Of a stretch of 64,000 nt of DNA, positions 10,501 to 23,582 are shown piece after piece. The number at the start of each line of letters is the position of its first letter. The stretch's first letter is position 1. Below the pieces are notes generated by a model. It saw only the letters and a list, made by a program, of their open reading frames with translations, searched no databases and had not been told where the DNA came from. A program made the translations under genes and the position numbers. This DNA comes from Escallonia rubra (Eukaryota; Streptophyta; Magnoliopsida; Escalloniales; Escalloniaceae), in NCBI GenBank assembly GCA_033065855.1, contig JAVXUO010003001.1:1426001-1490000 (forward strand), given 5' to 3'.

Positions 10501-11947
10501 CTGCATATCTTGTAAGCATACTTTTTTTTTTTTTGATAAACGATGAGAATAGCATTTAAAAGACGTTGTTTAAGCGTTTGGTACAATAAGGAAACAAAAT
10601 CATGACAAGCCATGGCTTTTGCAAAAGGAAAGTACACAAAATAGACAAACAGAAGACTAAAGGTTTCCACATGAGGTTTAGATCAGGTGGCAGAGATCCT
10701 ATTGCAACAGAGAGTCGTTTAGTCAGTCTTGATAAACATCAATCTGTGCCTGACATGCAAATGTTGCTAAAGATCTTGCCTCCTTTAGGTCTAGTACTGA
10801 AGCCCTGGTCATGCTATAATAGTGAAAATCAGTAGCTATATAACAAAAGTCATACAAAATGGTGCCCACCGTTTCACGAATATCTTCAGTATCCGATATC
10901 TGTGAAAGTATGAACGAAGAGTCAGTGAGTATAGTGAGATGCAGTAAATTATGTGTTAGAACATACATTTTGTGGATTGAGTTGTTCAGGTTCTAGTGGT
11001 GACTAATCTTGAAAATGATCCTGAGTTGTAGCGTGAGTCGATGAATTCTCAAATCATACTAATTGCACAATTTAATCAATACTTTTGTATTTAAATAATT
11101 ATGCTCTCCTCAATCTAAATAACAAGAAACATTTAGCCAATTCTCTATCTTTTTCCTTTATGTCTGTTGTTTATTTTCTTGAGATAGTATCAAAGTCATC
11201 CTTCTAATATCAGCTTTCTTAATTCTTCAAAAAGGGCAGGTGAACATTCAAGCACCAAGAATAGCAGTTTTGGCATGGATCCATCAAATCCATAATTTGT
11301 CCATCATTCGAACCATCCCAGTCACTAGCTTGTTCCCATCAAATTGAACAGAGCTAATTATCCATCTTGGAGTAAATCCACGATTCATGCTCTCATAGCC
11401 AAGAATGAACTGGCTTCATCAATGGATCCATTGAGCAACTTTCAGATGAAGATCAACCAACATAATAAGGTCTATTAAACCAATGCAACATCATGATTTT
11501 ACCATGGCTCACTTACTCGGGGAACTTGATTTAGGGTGTGTTTGATAACGTCATTCAACACTTAAAACTGAAAATTTTTCAGTGATTTCAAATTAAGTAC
11601 GTTTGGTAACGCACTTTTTTTATCACTTAAAATAATAAGTGGTAGGTTAATTTAAGACCAATATTTTTAGTCACTCAAAACGAGTCATGAGTTTACTACA
11701 AACATTCTAGTATACAAATGTCGTACAAAGAGCAAAACAATTAGTCAGAAGTCAACTCTATCACCCAAAGCAATCAATAGTTTGCAAGTGAAATAGTAGA
11801 TTTTTGTAACAAACTCTAGGACCAGAAAATCGTTAAAAATTTAGCCTTTATTATCTCAAGGGTAATATGAGAGTTTCATTTCTTCCCAATTTTGAGATGA
11901 AAATTTTGGAAAGAAAGAAGTCCAAACTTTCCTCACATTTCTCTTTT
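10501..11947. other. Intergenic duplicated DNA between D1 and the Mutator-like element
   Basis: This is matched at about 33.36-34.81 kb in the second block. It is AT-rich with no gene, RNA or repeat end that I can recognise. Confidence 0.4.
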
Positions 11948-13162
11948 GGGGTAAATGCTCTTTGACCCCCTATACTTTAGGGCGGTTGCAATATGACCCC
12001 CTATTCTAAAAAAAATTGAACTAAACCTCCCTGCACTCAACGAAAGTGAACAAAATGGACGGTTTCCATCCAAGTTAACATAGTTTTTGGGCGGAAAATG
12101 CTTGGCTCCCAGAACCTGCAACTTTATGACGAAACTACCCTTTTAACTTAATAAAATGCTAAAGACTTGCAAAAAATACCCAAAAAGTCACCAATTTCAT
12201 TTCACTTACAGATCCTAGAAAATTTGTAAAAAGTGACCATTTTCATTTCATATCATTTGCAAAACAAAAACCCAAAAAAAAAATATCGAATATTTGAAAT
12301 TTAATTTCAAAAATCCGGTGGGCATAACCCGACCCATACACCCAGACCCGCGCCCACACTCTTCCTTAGAAAGTCACAGGCACAAATCCTACCCTACATG
12401 CTCCATGCCCACCCGACCCGACCGTGCCCTTTCCAAACCCAAATTCCCTCCCACAGAAACCCTAATCTCAATCAACCCTGCGCCGCCAACCTCATTCGGC
12501 ATCTCACGCCGGCGCACCCCCTTCCCTGCTGCGGCAATAGCTGCACTGTCCGCCGGTAGCCCCCTTCCTCTAATCGGCGACGCCGACCCCCTCCATTTCT
12601 CTTCCTTCTTCTTCTCTCCCCCCACTGCGGCAATAGCTGCGTTGTCCGCCGGTAGCCTCCTTCCCCTAATCGGCGACGTCGATCCCCTCCATCCCTCTTC
12701 CTTCCTCTTCCCCCCTCCCGCAACAGCCCCGCTCTTCCTCCTCCTCCATCGGCGACGCCGACCCCCCTTTCTCTTCCTTCCTCTTCTCTCCCCTAGCTCC
12801 TCGCGCTCCGCCGGCAGTCCCCCTCCCCCCGTCGACGATGGCGACCCTCCTCTCTTCCTTCCCATTCTCTCCCCTCGCCATCTGCGGCCGCAACAGCTCT
12901 GCGCCTCCGCCCCTTGCCCTGCCGCCACTGCTCATTGATTTTCTCTCCATTCTCCCTTCACCACCACTTTCACCCACCCCAAATGGTTTCAGAATAAGTC
13001 TTCAATTAAGAAGGGTAGTTATGACATTTTGACAAGTTCAGTTACGGCCGTCCATTTTTGCCCACTTTCGTTGAGTGCAAGGAGGTTTAGTTCAATTTTT
13101 TTTAAAAGAGGGGCCATATTGCAACCGCCCTAAAGTACAGGGGGTCAAAGAGCATTTACCCC
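11948..13162. mobile_element. Mutator-like element with about 115-bp TIRs (copy 1)
   Basis: Long inverted ends begin GGGGTAAATGCTCTTTGACC and read inward to the ATGGACGG region. They are flanked by a perfect 9-bp duplication TTCTCTTTT (11939-11947 and 13163-13171), as expected for Mutator-like transposons. No transposase is present. The cargo (about 12290-12990) is GC-rich and C-rich on the + strand and looks like a captured 5' UTR or N-terminal gene region. It contains a partial tandem repeat of about 96 bp starting GCGGCAATAGCTGC (about 12532 and 12628). A related copy with the same insertion site is at 34806-36063, so insertion preceded the segmental duplication. Confidence 0.85.
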
Positions 13163-13330
13163 TTCTCTTTTTCTCTTTCCTGAAAAAAACTCACAAACTA
13201 TAGAATAGGCAGAAAATGACTCACTTTCCTTTATTTTCCTCTCTTTCTTTCTTCTGGAAAAAAAAACTAACAAACAAACAGGCTACAAAAAAATTCGACA
13301 CCCCCAAAACACACTGCATAAGGTTAGCAA

Positions 13331-13837
13331 TTTAAGGGTGAGCACGATGCGGTCGGTTCGGTTTGGTTGTAGGCTGAATACCAAACCGAACCGACCAGAC
13401 CAACATCGGTTTGGAAAAAAATAAATCAAATTGCGTTCGAACAGTTCGGTTTGAATGGATTGAATAGATCGAACGGTTCGGGTTGAGCGGATCAATCGGT
13501 TTGGGCTAAACTCCTTTCTAGTCCCAGAAATAATGAATTTTGTAATAAAAACAGATCAAATTATATAACTCTAATCAAATTAATTCACACATTATATGTT
13601 AAAGTTCTAATCAAATTACATAACTCTAAAGAGATCATTACACATGATGTGTTAAAATTGTAATCAAGTTAGACATCATTCATTACACATCATCATTATT
13701 ATAACAACATATTAAGTTAAAAAGGAACAGGTCCTAAGGATCAACTTTAGCATCTTCAAAACTTTTATCACCAATCAACCTTCAATTAGCATATAGTTAA
13801 TATTTCTGAAAAATGAAAAATGAAGCAGGTTCGCAAG

Positions 13838-13899
<62 letters not shown>

Positions 13900-14843
13900 A
13901 TAATCCATTATAATAAGCGTGGAGGGAGTAGAGTTTTATGCTTGTAGAGCTGCATTGCTTCACTTAGATTCAGGGGTCAGCACTCAGCAGAACAAACACA
14001 ACAAGGCTTTATCTAGAAACTGAAGAATGATCGGTACATAACAAGGCTTTATCTAGAACCCAATTCTTTCTATTGAACTATTTCCATGTCTTTCAAGAAT
14101 GATCAGTACATAGGTGTAAGCTAATTTCCTTAGGCAGCTAAAGATTCAAACTAATTTTATTTTTTTATTTCCATCAAACCCACAAGACTCGGTTGAAGTC
14201 ATCAAGTGAATATTCTATTCCAGTATTCTGTGTATTTGGTCTATTTGGTGAGATCGTGTGGTGAAGAGAAGAAACTGAAGAGAAAGGATTCAAGAAACAA
14301 AAGAAAAGAGAAGAAACAGAAACAGAAGAGGAGAGGAGAGGATAGGAGAAAGGGAGACATAATTTCGTACTTGAGACCGAAGGAGATTGGAGGCGCCGGC
14401 GGGAGGAGAGACATCAGAGATGGAGGCACAACCGTGGGAAGTGGAGACTGTGGCTAGAGGAGAGACGTGGCTGAGGGAGGTGCTGTCGTGGAGGCGTGGA
14501 GCAATCGGCAAAATTGCAGATCTAGGCGTGAAGTGGAGGACTGGAGTGGAGGCTATGGAGCAATCTCCAGATCTTGCGGTGAGTGAAAAGTAGGGTTAAT
14601 GAAATTTAGGGTTACTTGCCTTTTATATTAATAGGTTAAGTTTAACTAAGGCAGGTAGTAAAATTAACTGGGGTTAGGTAAAAAAAATTATATTATATAT
14701 TACCTACGGTTGATTCGGTTTATATCAGTTTCAAAAAATCCAAACCGAATCGACTGTTTTTGCGATCGGTTTGGGATTAGTCGGATTGGTTGGTTCGGTT
14801 TTCACGGTTGGATCGATTTTCACGGTTTAAATGCTCACCCCTA
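13331..14843. mobile_element. hAT-type non-autonomous element (copy 1)
   Basis: The ends are TTTAAGGGTGAGCA and TGCTCACCCCTA with a decayed 8-bp duplication (GTTAGCAA at 13323-13330; ATTAGCAT at 14844-14851). AACCGAACCG motifs lie near both ends, as in the elements at 6079 and 48498. The interior of about 1.5 kb includes a TA microsatellite (13841-13895) and a purine-rich stretch (14260-14600) with open frames I do not recognise. The same element occupies the same site at 36227-37693. Confidence 0.75.
13841..13895. repeat. (TA)n microsatellite, about 55 bp
   Basis: A perfect TA run inside the hAT-type element. The paralogous locus at 36724-36748 has only about 25 bp, so the tract changed length after the segmental duplication. 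Confidence 0.95.
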
Positions 14844-15360
14844 ATTAGCATAGTGTTGACTGGGCAGGCATCCCTGTATTGTAGTCATCGACACCCAGAG
14901 ATGGAAAGTGAAGAAGCCAAAACTTTGGCTGCCTTCATATGGCATGTACACTACTAATCTTCAGCAACATGGAATATGAATTTATCATGTGAAACCAAAA
15001 TAGGCCTACCTTGTCTACAAAAAAAAGCGATCACCATCAATTGCGATCACTTTTTGTACCCAAAAAAAAAAAATCAATTGCGATCACCATCAATTGCCAT
15101 TTCATTCATTCTTTGGACGGTAAGAGGATTCCCAAAAATGCCATGTAGAAATGCAATTGGCTGTCTTGGTTGAAACCCATTCAATCGACGCTTTTGTTTT
15201 CTTTGTCATGTAGCAGTATTCCGGACGGCTGCATTACATAATATATTCTCTCTGTTTTAAAATAATCGCATTCTTTAAGGAAATAAACTTTCTTTTTCGT
15301 TTACACTCGCACTTAGTTAAAAATGCTTCGAATGGTGGTACGATGATTTAAATTTCCATA
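14844..15360. other. Intergenic, 3' flank of P450 B1
   Basis: Duplicated DNA with A-rich tracts near 15020-15075 that differ in the second copy. No gene is seen. It presumably holds the 3' UTR of B1. Confidence 0.4.
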
Positions 15361-17762
15361 TCAGAGTATCTTGTCCATGATGTGCCGCGCCCTACACATG
15401 GCCACAAGAGGCTCAAGTTTTGGCATGCTAAGACCTGTACCTTCAGTCAAATCTATTTGGTTTTCACTCATCCTCTCCCACTCAAAGCACTGAATTAATG
15501 ACGCTAAGGCCAATCCCACCACCCGTTGAGCCAGACTTGCCCCTGGACATGACCTCCTTCCCATCCCGAAAGGCATTAGCCTGTGCCCCTCTACCTCTCC
15601 AGCTTCAAATCTCTCAGGCTTGAAGCTTGTAGGGTCTTCCCATACCCGAGGGTCCCTGTGAATGGCCCATGCGTTGACCAATAAGATTGTACCACGTGGA
15701 ACGTTGTATCCCTCGATTGAGCAATCAGCGGATGACTCATGCGGTACTAGCAAGGGTGTTGCTGGAAATAATCTAAAGGTTTCTAAAATGATGCATTGGA
15801 GGTAATGTAGCTTGGCTAAATCTGATTCCTCGACCAGTCGCTCGAGACCAACGAGATTATCTAATTCAGCTCTGGCCTTCTTCAACACATCAGGATGGTT
15901 GAGCAAAAGGGTCATTGCCCATTCTATCGTCACTGATGAAGTGTCTGTTCCGGCAATCAACATAACCTACGCATAGAATGAAATTGAAACAAAGTTAAAA
16001 CAGTAGGAATGCTGCAGACAACCCATTCGTATTGTTCATATCATGTTCTAGCACAAGAGAGTAGTTTGACAGAATTTTTCAACAAATTAGTACAGATTGA
16101 GATAACTGATTGATTACATGAATGACTACTAATTGGGGGTGGGGAACCAGTATAGCTGTTTTCAAACCGACATTTATAATTGGTTGGTGTTCTGAATTTC
16201 TAGACACAGTTCTAACAGTTAATCACCACGGAAATAACTTGTGTCATATTAATTCGATATAGATAGTGCACCAACCAACGAAATGGTATATAGGTCTTTG
16301 TGAGCCCGTGGCGAAACCACACAAAACCCACAATTTCTCCCACATCTTCGAACGTGATGTCACTTAGAACAAAGAATAATGTAGTGGCTGGAAAACTCTC
16401 ACACCATTTGCCGGCTGTGAGTTGTGCTTTTTATAGAGTAGTACATGTGATAAGGAAACAAAGTATGAAATTCAAACTTAAAGGCTTATCCTATCTAAAC
16501 TGATTAGCCACCTAAAATAGCTTCTATTCAAAATACAAACCTGACTTCATCTTATCCGAATTGCCTATCTTAACAACCTGAATTCAAAGTTCAAATATTA
16601 TAACTAAGCTAATCAGATTTTGTTTTACATGGGCTAATAATGCCAATCCCTTGTTCGATCAGTGATACATATGTTAGTTTGTCCAATATCTATGTTCAAA
16701 TATGTTTCTATAGAATAGGCATTAGTGACCAATATGACTTCATCTTGTTCAAATATTATACATATGTTAGTTTGTCCAAGAAACGAAATTCACACTATCT
16801 ATGTTTCTATAGAATAGGCATTAGTGACCAATATTGCATCTTATTAAAGGTTTACTACATAGAGAGGGTACCAGTACGAGGCCTTTGATGATTTGATCCG
16901 TATAGTACTCGGGCTGTGATTCTTGTAGAGAAAGCAAATGACTGATCATGTTGTTATTTTTACCATTTCCACGCCGGTTTTCGTCAACAAGACCTTGCAT
17001 AAATGCGTCCATCTTCTTGCCAAGCCTGACCAAATTCTTTTCCATACCCTTGTAATTAATCCAACGTAAAACCGGCAAGAAATCCCCGGGATTAGACGCA
17101 CCACTTTGAGCGAATGCCTCCTTTATGAGCTCCCGAAATTGCTCCGCATCCTCATGATTGTCCACATCTTCGCCGAAATATCGCTTTCCTGCAACCATCC
17201 TCATTATGTTATTAAAAGAGAGCTCAGAAAGCTTTGATTTCAGTTCCACCTCAACGAAGCCATGACGTGAAGTTTGAGCCAGCTTGTGAAGTAAAACCCT
17301 GACCTCGTCCTCTCGAATGGACACAAACATGTTGAGCCGACTTGTGGAAAAGATCTCGAGAGCGCAGAGCCGACGGAGGTTGCGCCAGTGGTCACCGTAG
17401 GGAGCTCTGACCACTGTGGTGTGGTTGTAGCCTACGAGTTCGCTTATTGCGAAAAGCGGGCGGTTTGCGAGTACGACGTCGTTTTTGGTGAAGCATTCCT
17501 CAACAGCCGACGGAGACGACACCACGACGACGAGGCGGGATCCGAACCTGAGAGAGATTATTTGCTGGCCCAGTTTTTGAGATAGCCTGTGCAGGGTTCG
17601 ATGGAGAGGTTGTTTCAGGAGGTGGAGGTGACCTATTACGGGAAGCGCCAGTACTGGGCTTGGTGGCAGGTTTTGATTTTTCCTTCTTGATTTAGGGGAG
17701 AGCCAAAGGGCCAGAAATAAGAGGAAAACAGAGAGGGATGACCATAGCCATGTAATTTCCAT
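15361..17762 (-). CDS. Cytochrome P450, CYP81-type, copy B1 (intact)
   Basis: Exon 1 is 17762-16872 and exon 2 is 15966-15361. The 905-nt GT-AG intron joins IIKGLVL to [10 protein letters not shown] in phase 0, giving 498 residues, the normal length for the family. A hydrophobic anchor (residues 3-22) and a basic/LPPSP hinge (PPSP 33-36) indicate an ER-anchored enzyme. Further landmarks are WRNLRR 126-131, I-helix AGTDTS 302-307, ExxR Glu359/Arg362, PERF 414-417 and the heme loop [14 protein letters not shown] with Cys437. It should be an NADPH-P450-reductase-dependent monooxygenase. Family knowledge: CYP81 enzymes act on isoflavones, lignans and indole glucosinolates, but the substrate cannot be told from this sequence. 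It differs from B2 by only four residues (S9P, S11L, W20R, K327R). The intron holds a local duplication near 16690-16830 not seen in B2. Confidence 0.93.
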
Positions 17763-17804
17763 GCTTTGCTTTTTGATGTGGTTCTCTAATGTGATGGTGG
17801 ATGT

Positions 17805-17812
17805 AGATATAG
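17805..17812 (-). promoter_or_regulatory. Candidate TATA box of P450 B1
   Basis: CTATATCT on the minus strand, about 45 bp upstream of the ATG. It is conserved in position in copies A and B2. Confidence 0.45.
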
Positions 17813-18751
17813 AGGGTGTGTCAAGTTTGTGCCAAATTATTGGTTTAGCAGCACCTTCAACCTTCTCTTCTTGACATGCTTGTTAGGTGTTGGGGATTTG
17901 ATTTTTCTTCTTGTCTGTTTCTCTCGGTCTCTTTTAGTTGCTAGGTAACCTTGATTAAGACATGCTTACATATATAGTTGTTTTTGCTATCACTGGCCTG
18001 TAGGATTGCCAAATGGGAGGATAAGGCTCGCTATTCGGGTAGTGTATTGATCTATCTAATATTTTAATTTCAAAACTACTCTCTAATATATGTATATATA
18101 ATGAAAATATTACTTTCGATTTAGGAAAAAAATTTGATCTTACAATTAAGATTAAACTACTTACGAGACTTAGAAAAAAAATAATCTGACAATTGATTTG
18201 AATTTTGATAGATACCTTATTTTTAAATTTGATTAATTTCGCAAGAATAACGAGGGTTATATAATTTGTAAATAAAAATTTTAGAACTCAACCTAATCAA
18301 TAGACTTACTTATTATGACTTAATTTTGGCTATTGTATTCTTAAAATCACTCTTTCATGTGAATATAAAAATTTATATATCGAAAAAACGAAGATAACAT
18401 ATTAGATTTAGAAGGAAAAAAAATAATGTTCTAATTGACTGAAATGTACTATCAATATTCATATATATTGACATATACGTAATATACATACGATAGTCAT
18501 CGTTGATAATGAATAATGTGATATGTAAATTTAATAAACGAATTATAAGTCACCATTTTTAAATAAGATCTTACAACCACCAAACTGGTTATATTCTATA
18601 TATAAGGATTTAGAAAAAAAATCAAACTCTTTACTACGATTTATTATTGAAAATTTTGTGATATAACTATTGCGATATTTGTAAACTTTAGAAATCTAGA
18701 AAATCATTATACAACGTTTAAACTCTATGCTATATATACTAGGCTTTGATT
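17813..18751. other. AT-rich upstream region of P450 B1
   Basis: Promoter-proximal and then very AT-rich DNA, duplicated upstream of B2 (40621-41509) with small indels. No coding potential is seen. Confidence 0.45.
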
Positions 18752-19056
18752 TTGACTATTAAAACCTTGATTAGATTGTCATGCAATTCTTTCGTAATAT
18801 TTGCATACCCATATATGTTTGCTTTAGTTACTTTGAACTGTAAGTTGAAAGAATAATGAATAAATTGTGTTACAGTACTGCTTGACGATGTAAAAGAAAA
18901 ACTTAAAAAATGTAAAAATCTAGCGACAACACTATAACACAATTTATTCATTATTTTTTAAACTTACAGTTCAAAGGAACTAAATCAAACATATATACTT
19001 ATGTAAATATTCTGCAGCAATTGCATGACTATTTAATCAAGACTGCAATTTTAAAT
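18752..19056. repeat. Long imperfect inverted repeat (copy 1)
   Basis: The left arm (about 18752-18873) and right arm (about 18935-19056) are imperfect reverse complements over about 122 bp, with a loop of about 60 bp. The best-matched part is around TTTGAACTGTAAGTT / AACTTACAGTTCAAA and the TGAATAAATTGTGTTA / TAACACAATTTATTCA pair next to the loop. Transcription would give a long hairpin. The structure is retained in the second block at 41510-41815. It could be a foldback MITE or a small-RNA-producing hairpin. Confidence 0.75.
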
Positions 19057-19539
19057 GTGTATGAGCCCAAAAAAATATTCTACTGGATATCATGTTCGTA
19101 TCTTAATGTTGGTGATTCCTTGAAACGATGATTCATGAAAAAAAAATAAGAATAGACTATAACATTTACGATTCCAAAGATAAAGAACTCTTAACTTAAC
19201 TTTTCAAGCTAAGAGATTTAATTTTGAAAGGTTATAGGTTGGACCACTAAAAATTTCTTAAAAGAGATTTGGTTTTACTTGAAATATTACAAATAAAGTA
19301 TTAAAAATTTCTTACCAATAATTATAGTTTTAGTAAAAGTAGATTTCTTTTTTCCATAAGATGCTAATCTCTTTTTATTTCTTGAAATGTGGTAGGCATT
19401 GATACACTTTTTGTAATTTTTTAAAATATTTTATTAACTTATTCGAGCTTGACTCAAGATCCTAAGTTATAATATTTAATAACTGAGGCGAGAAATGCAA
19501 TGATAACTCATGACACCTCATTGTATTGTGTTTCTGATA

Positions 19540-20763
19540 TAATAAGAGTTATAGAAACTAACGTTAAACACATTAATGTTGCTAAAGATCTTCAAACATT
19601 ATTCTCAATGGGGTCCTTAATTTTGTAATTAATTAAATCGGTAAGTATAGTAAACATTTAAATAATAAGTCTTTTGCAATTCGAAAATCAATTCGAAACA
19701 TTCAAAATTATATAACCAATTTACTAACCTATTGTGACTTTATTTGAATATTATATATCAAAAAAGCTCTCTAACATGAAATATTAACCGGTAAAACAAA
19801 AATTACTTAAGAGATTTAAGAAGAAAAATTAGCTACTATTTCAAAGTCATATTTACATTTTCTGTAAATTCAAATATGAATCTAACTTGATAAATATGTT
19901 GGTTAAAAATTTTGGTCATTAATTTCCTTACTCTAAGGTTTTGTGCTATCATATTTACTCGCATCGGTTAAATATATAATATGCGGATTCTATATGAGAT
20001 ATATTTTTAAAAATAGTGTAAATTTAAAAACTTAATTATGTCAGATTTTCTTAAATTCAACTGATTTTATGTTGGAAAAGTTTTGAACCAATTCTTTTGT
20101 ATGATATTTTTATTGTTAGTAATTAAACTCTTAAGCATTTTAAATTCTACATTAGTAATATACCATTTATGATTTTATGTTAATTTTTATAATATAAAAT
20201 CTAAAAAAATATATTAGCTATGTTGTGATGAATGTAGACTAAAAGTTAAACTGAAAACCTTATTATATCTAAAGATAAATCTTACTTAATAAGCATGGTT
20301 ATTGTATACTCTGTGAAATCTTATTTAAATTTTGTTCAACAATGTCCTTACTTTGAGATTTTGAACTATCCTAAATAAACTATACACATCATATTAATGT
20401 GTAAAAATCCTAAAGAATACATTAGTAAATTACAACATAGTTCAAATAAAATACAACATAGTTCAAATTAATGTTCAAATAGTATACACCATAGTAAATA
20501 GTTCAAATAGGTTACACCACATTAACGTTCAATCACTTGGAAGTAGCAAATACGTGAGATCAAGCTCGTTCAGCTGATCCGCATTCCAACTCCAAATACA
20601 ACTGCAGTCACTTGTTCACTGAAAAAATAATAGGAAAAAAATGACATTAAAATAAATGGATACAAAAAAAAGTAAAATTAAACTGAAATAAAATTTACAT
20701 AAGGAATCACAAAAATGATAAGAGATGATACAACCAAGTAAGCTATGATACTACAAGCACTCA
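19540..20763. repeat. Dispersed repeat shared with 54.7-56.8 kb
   Basis: From AAGAGTTATAGAAACTAACG to the motif GATACTACAAGCA this matches 54743-56827. The other copy has about 860 extra bases (about 55580-56440), which include the left end of an hAT element. The matching DNA begins exactly where segmental duplication copy 1 ends. No coding sequence is visible. Confidence 0.75.
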
Positions 20764-22739
20764 ATGGAGTTAATAATGACACATAGAGTAATACTGTCAA
20801 TAATGGCGGTAACGTTGTTGTTCGCGATTCAACAAATGATCCTGCTGACAGTGGTACGAACAACAACTGCAATATAAGCAACAATTATACAAAAGATTAA
20901 ACACTACTTATATAACAACTAGTATTTAGGACGTGCGTTGCACGTGGATATAGTTGAGAGTAATGTTTGAGGTGATATTGTTATCTTTTTTAGGATCAAA
21001 ATAATGTAATTCAATTATGTTCTTATTTCTTTTATGACTTATTTTAGAAGAAATGTATATTTGATGTTCGCAATTGTAATCAGTTCAATGTTTGAAAATA
21101 TTTTTTGTAGGCTTTTGGATTGAAAAAATGTTTGATGATACTGCTGAAAATAAAAGCAAATGGAGAAATTAAAAGAACGAATCTACGTCTTTATTTTTGT
21201 GATCTGTTAAATTGGTTTATGGTTAAGATTTGTAATTTTAAAGACCATGTGTTTTGCATTTCATCGACAAGAAATGCAAAACACCCGGTCTTCAACTGCA
21301 ATAACCGAACATTTTTTCAGCTCACATTGGCGCCATATTTAAGCTTTGTTTTTTGATGCATATTTAACACTTTTTAGTTTTTTTTTATGTTTTTTTAACA
21401 ATTTTTTGTTTCTTAATTGATTTTTCACATATTTCAGTTTCTTTATTTTGTTTATATTTTTCAAATTTTCATTTGGTTAATTGTTTGCTAACCTAAAAAT
21501 GCAAGAAAAATAAATCATAGTTCTCATTAACCAGTTCAATATCTAATGTATATTTCATTTTAACAAAATTAAAAAAAGAATAATAAAAGAAATTCTTTGT
21601 TCTGTTTTTCTTTCTCATCACACTTTTCATTGTCAAATGTGTAGAATAGATTCATTACCCAATGTTCTTTTAATTTCATCAAAATTTAAATGGGAGTAAT
21701 AAAAAAGGGTAAAAATGTAATTCACATAATTAGGGGAGGACATAATCGTCCAAAAATGATTTACAACATTCATACTTTTATAGGTAACACACACGCACAC
21801 ACACACACACACAAATATATTTTTCGCAATCACACATTTTGTTTCCCAATGTGTAAATGTAGATTTAGATTAAATTTATGACCTAATGTTCTTCAAATGC
21901 ATTACAAAAAAACTAATTAGGGAAGGATAGGGTTGTCATTAGAATAACTAACGGAGGGCAAAACCGAAAATGATTACAAAAATGTTCCAAACCTACTTTG
22001 GTCGCACCCAAGGGCCCACTAGGAGTCCCGTTTTGCGCGACACGTCACATATTCAACGGTCAAAATTTTAACGCTCACAAGTCGGTCAAAGCAACACATG
22101 CTCAAGTCACGTGAATTGCTCGTGAAGCAACCTTGGCGTGCCTTCCCCCTTAGGGGGGTCGGCCACCTTAAAGGGGACGACCACCTACCTTCACGACCGA
22201 CGACCATCGCTCGCGATCATGCGCCGTAGTCTCACCGTTGTTCGCCGCCGCGCTCAATTGCCGCGACGACTGTTGCTCGCGATCGTGCGCCGTAGTCTCA
22301 CCGTCGTTCGCGGCTGCGCGTCATCCATACAACGCTGGCCGTCGCCCGCGCGTCTACTCTACGACGCCCGTCACCCGCGGTTGCTTGCCATCTCTGCGAC
22401 CCCCATCGCCCACGCCCGCACGCCGTCTTCGCGACACCCGACGCCTGGGCGCCGTCACACTCCTACACTTCACCGCGCCCATGCACCGCACCGCTGATAC
22501 GACCGTGCCCCCAGGCTCTCTCTCACAATGTCGTGCCCGGTACCATACACACTTCACCGCGCACATGCGTGACTTCCATGACATGTGCCCCCGGCAGCAA
22601 GTATTGTCTCGTACCATTGGCACCGCGCCCGTGCGCCATAATCATGTTACATGCCGCCGGGCACCACTCTCATTCACCACACCATGCACCCCCACCATGG
22701 ACGTGGAACATGCTTCGACCCACTCTCCGGAGTGTGCAG

Positions 22740-23215
22740 CATCCCACGGGGATAGGTTACTCCTCCGGGACACTATCTCTGCCAGGGAGCTTTTCAACTC
22801 CCCTTCTGCCAGGTAGACGGCTCCTCCAGAATACTACCTCGATGCGCTCCGAGTGCTTCGGCACAAGGACTCACCCGCGGGGATATGCTCGCTCTCTAAG
22901 ACATGATCTCCGCCAGAGAGCTTTTCAACTCTCCTTTCGCCAGGTAGACGGCTCCTCCGGGATGCTACCTTGACGCGCTCTGAGTGCTCCGGCACAAGGA
23001 CTCAACCGCGGGGATATGCGATTCCTCCGAGACACTATCTCTGCCAAGGAGCTCTCCAACTCCCCTTCTGCCAGGTAGACGGCTTTTCCGGGATACTACT
23101 TTGACGCGCTCTGAGTGCTCCGGCACAAGGACTAGCAGCGGGATAGACGACTCCTCCGGGACACTATCTCCGCCAGGGTGTCTTCGTGACTGGCCTATGT
23201 GCTCCGGCATTGGGG
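22740..23215. repeat. Tandem repeat, about 4 units of about 118 bp
   Basis: Units share ACACTATCTCTGCCAGGGAG, CCAGGTAGACGGCTCCTCC, GACGCGCTCTGAGTGCTCC and GGCACAAGGACT in order. Units are about 118-121 bp and moderately diverged. They lie within the GC-rich LTR-like insertion. Confidence 0.85.
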
Positions 23216-23574
23216 ACTCGCGTCGGTACCCCTAGAGACTATGACCCTCGGGTCACTCTGAGACGGGAACATTGGGAGGGCATTGCGACTAGTCCACCTG
23301 GCAGCTAGGCGTCGCGTCGGGTCTTCCCCACCGCTGCCAAGCCTACGGGACTCTACAAGGGCTTGGATTGGTGGCTAGATCGAGGGGGTTCTCTGGTCCA
23401 ACCGACGCTGCGGGAGCCAGTCTTTCCAGACAGACAGAGCGACGCTGTGCGGGGCAGGCTAGGTGAATATCTGATTCGACAGTCCGTGGAGCACCGGCAG
23501 CTGTGGACCCCTCAGTGACGTGTCACTCCCGAGGAGTGCCACGTGTCGTGTGATGACATCATCACCTCAACCTT

Positions 23575-23582
23575 TATAAATA
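23575..23582 (+). promoter_or_regulatory. TATA box of LTR-like insertion
   Basis: TATAAATA followed by GGGG and an AT-rich leader is a typical plant LTR promoter. It is the only strong promoter signal in this island. Confidence 0.5.

Larger units (their letters stand above)
5790..19538. repeat. Segmental duplication, copy 1 (C1-D1-B1 block)
   Basis: This direct repeat of about 13.7 kb recurs at about 28.75-42.31 kb. The same order of features is found in both: P450 C gene, TIR element, P450 relic D, Mutator-like element, hAT-type element, P450 B gene and a long inverted repeat. The right edge is sharp: the two copies agree up to 19538 and 42307 and then diverge completely. The left edge is approximate because C1 exon 2 has been rearranged. 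Similarity is clearest from 7740 rightward. Confidence 0.85.

Noticed and set aside
12294-12938. 214-residue Pro/Ser/Ala-rich open frame (and its antisense partners)
   Set aside because: It lies inside the Mutator-like element, is C-rich low-complexity sequence, and the frame is not preserved in the second copy at 35.2-35.8 kb.
22138-23235. Several overlapping open frames of 80-190 residues
   Set aside because: They lie in a GC-rich island with tandem repeats. Many frames on both strands stay open by composition, and none shows a known domain.
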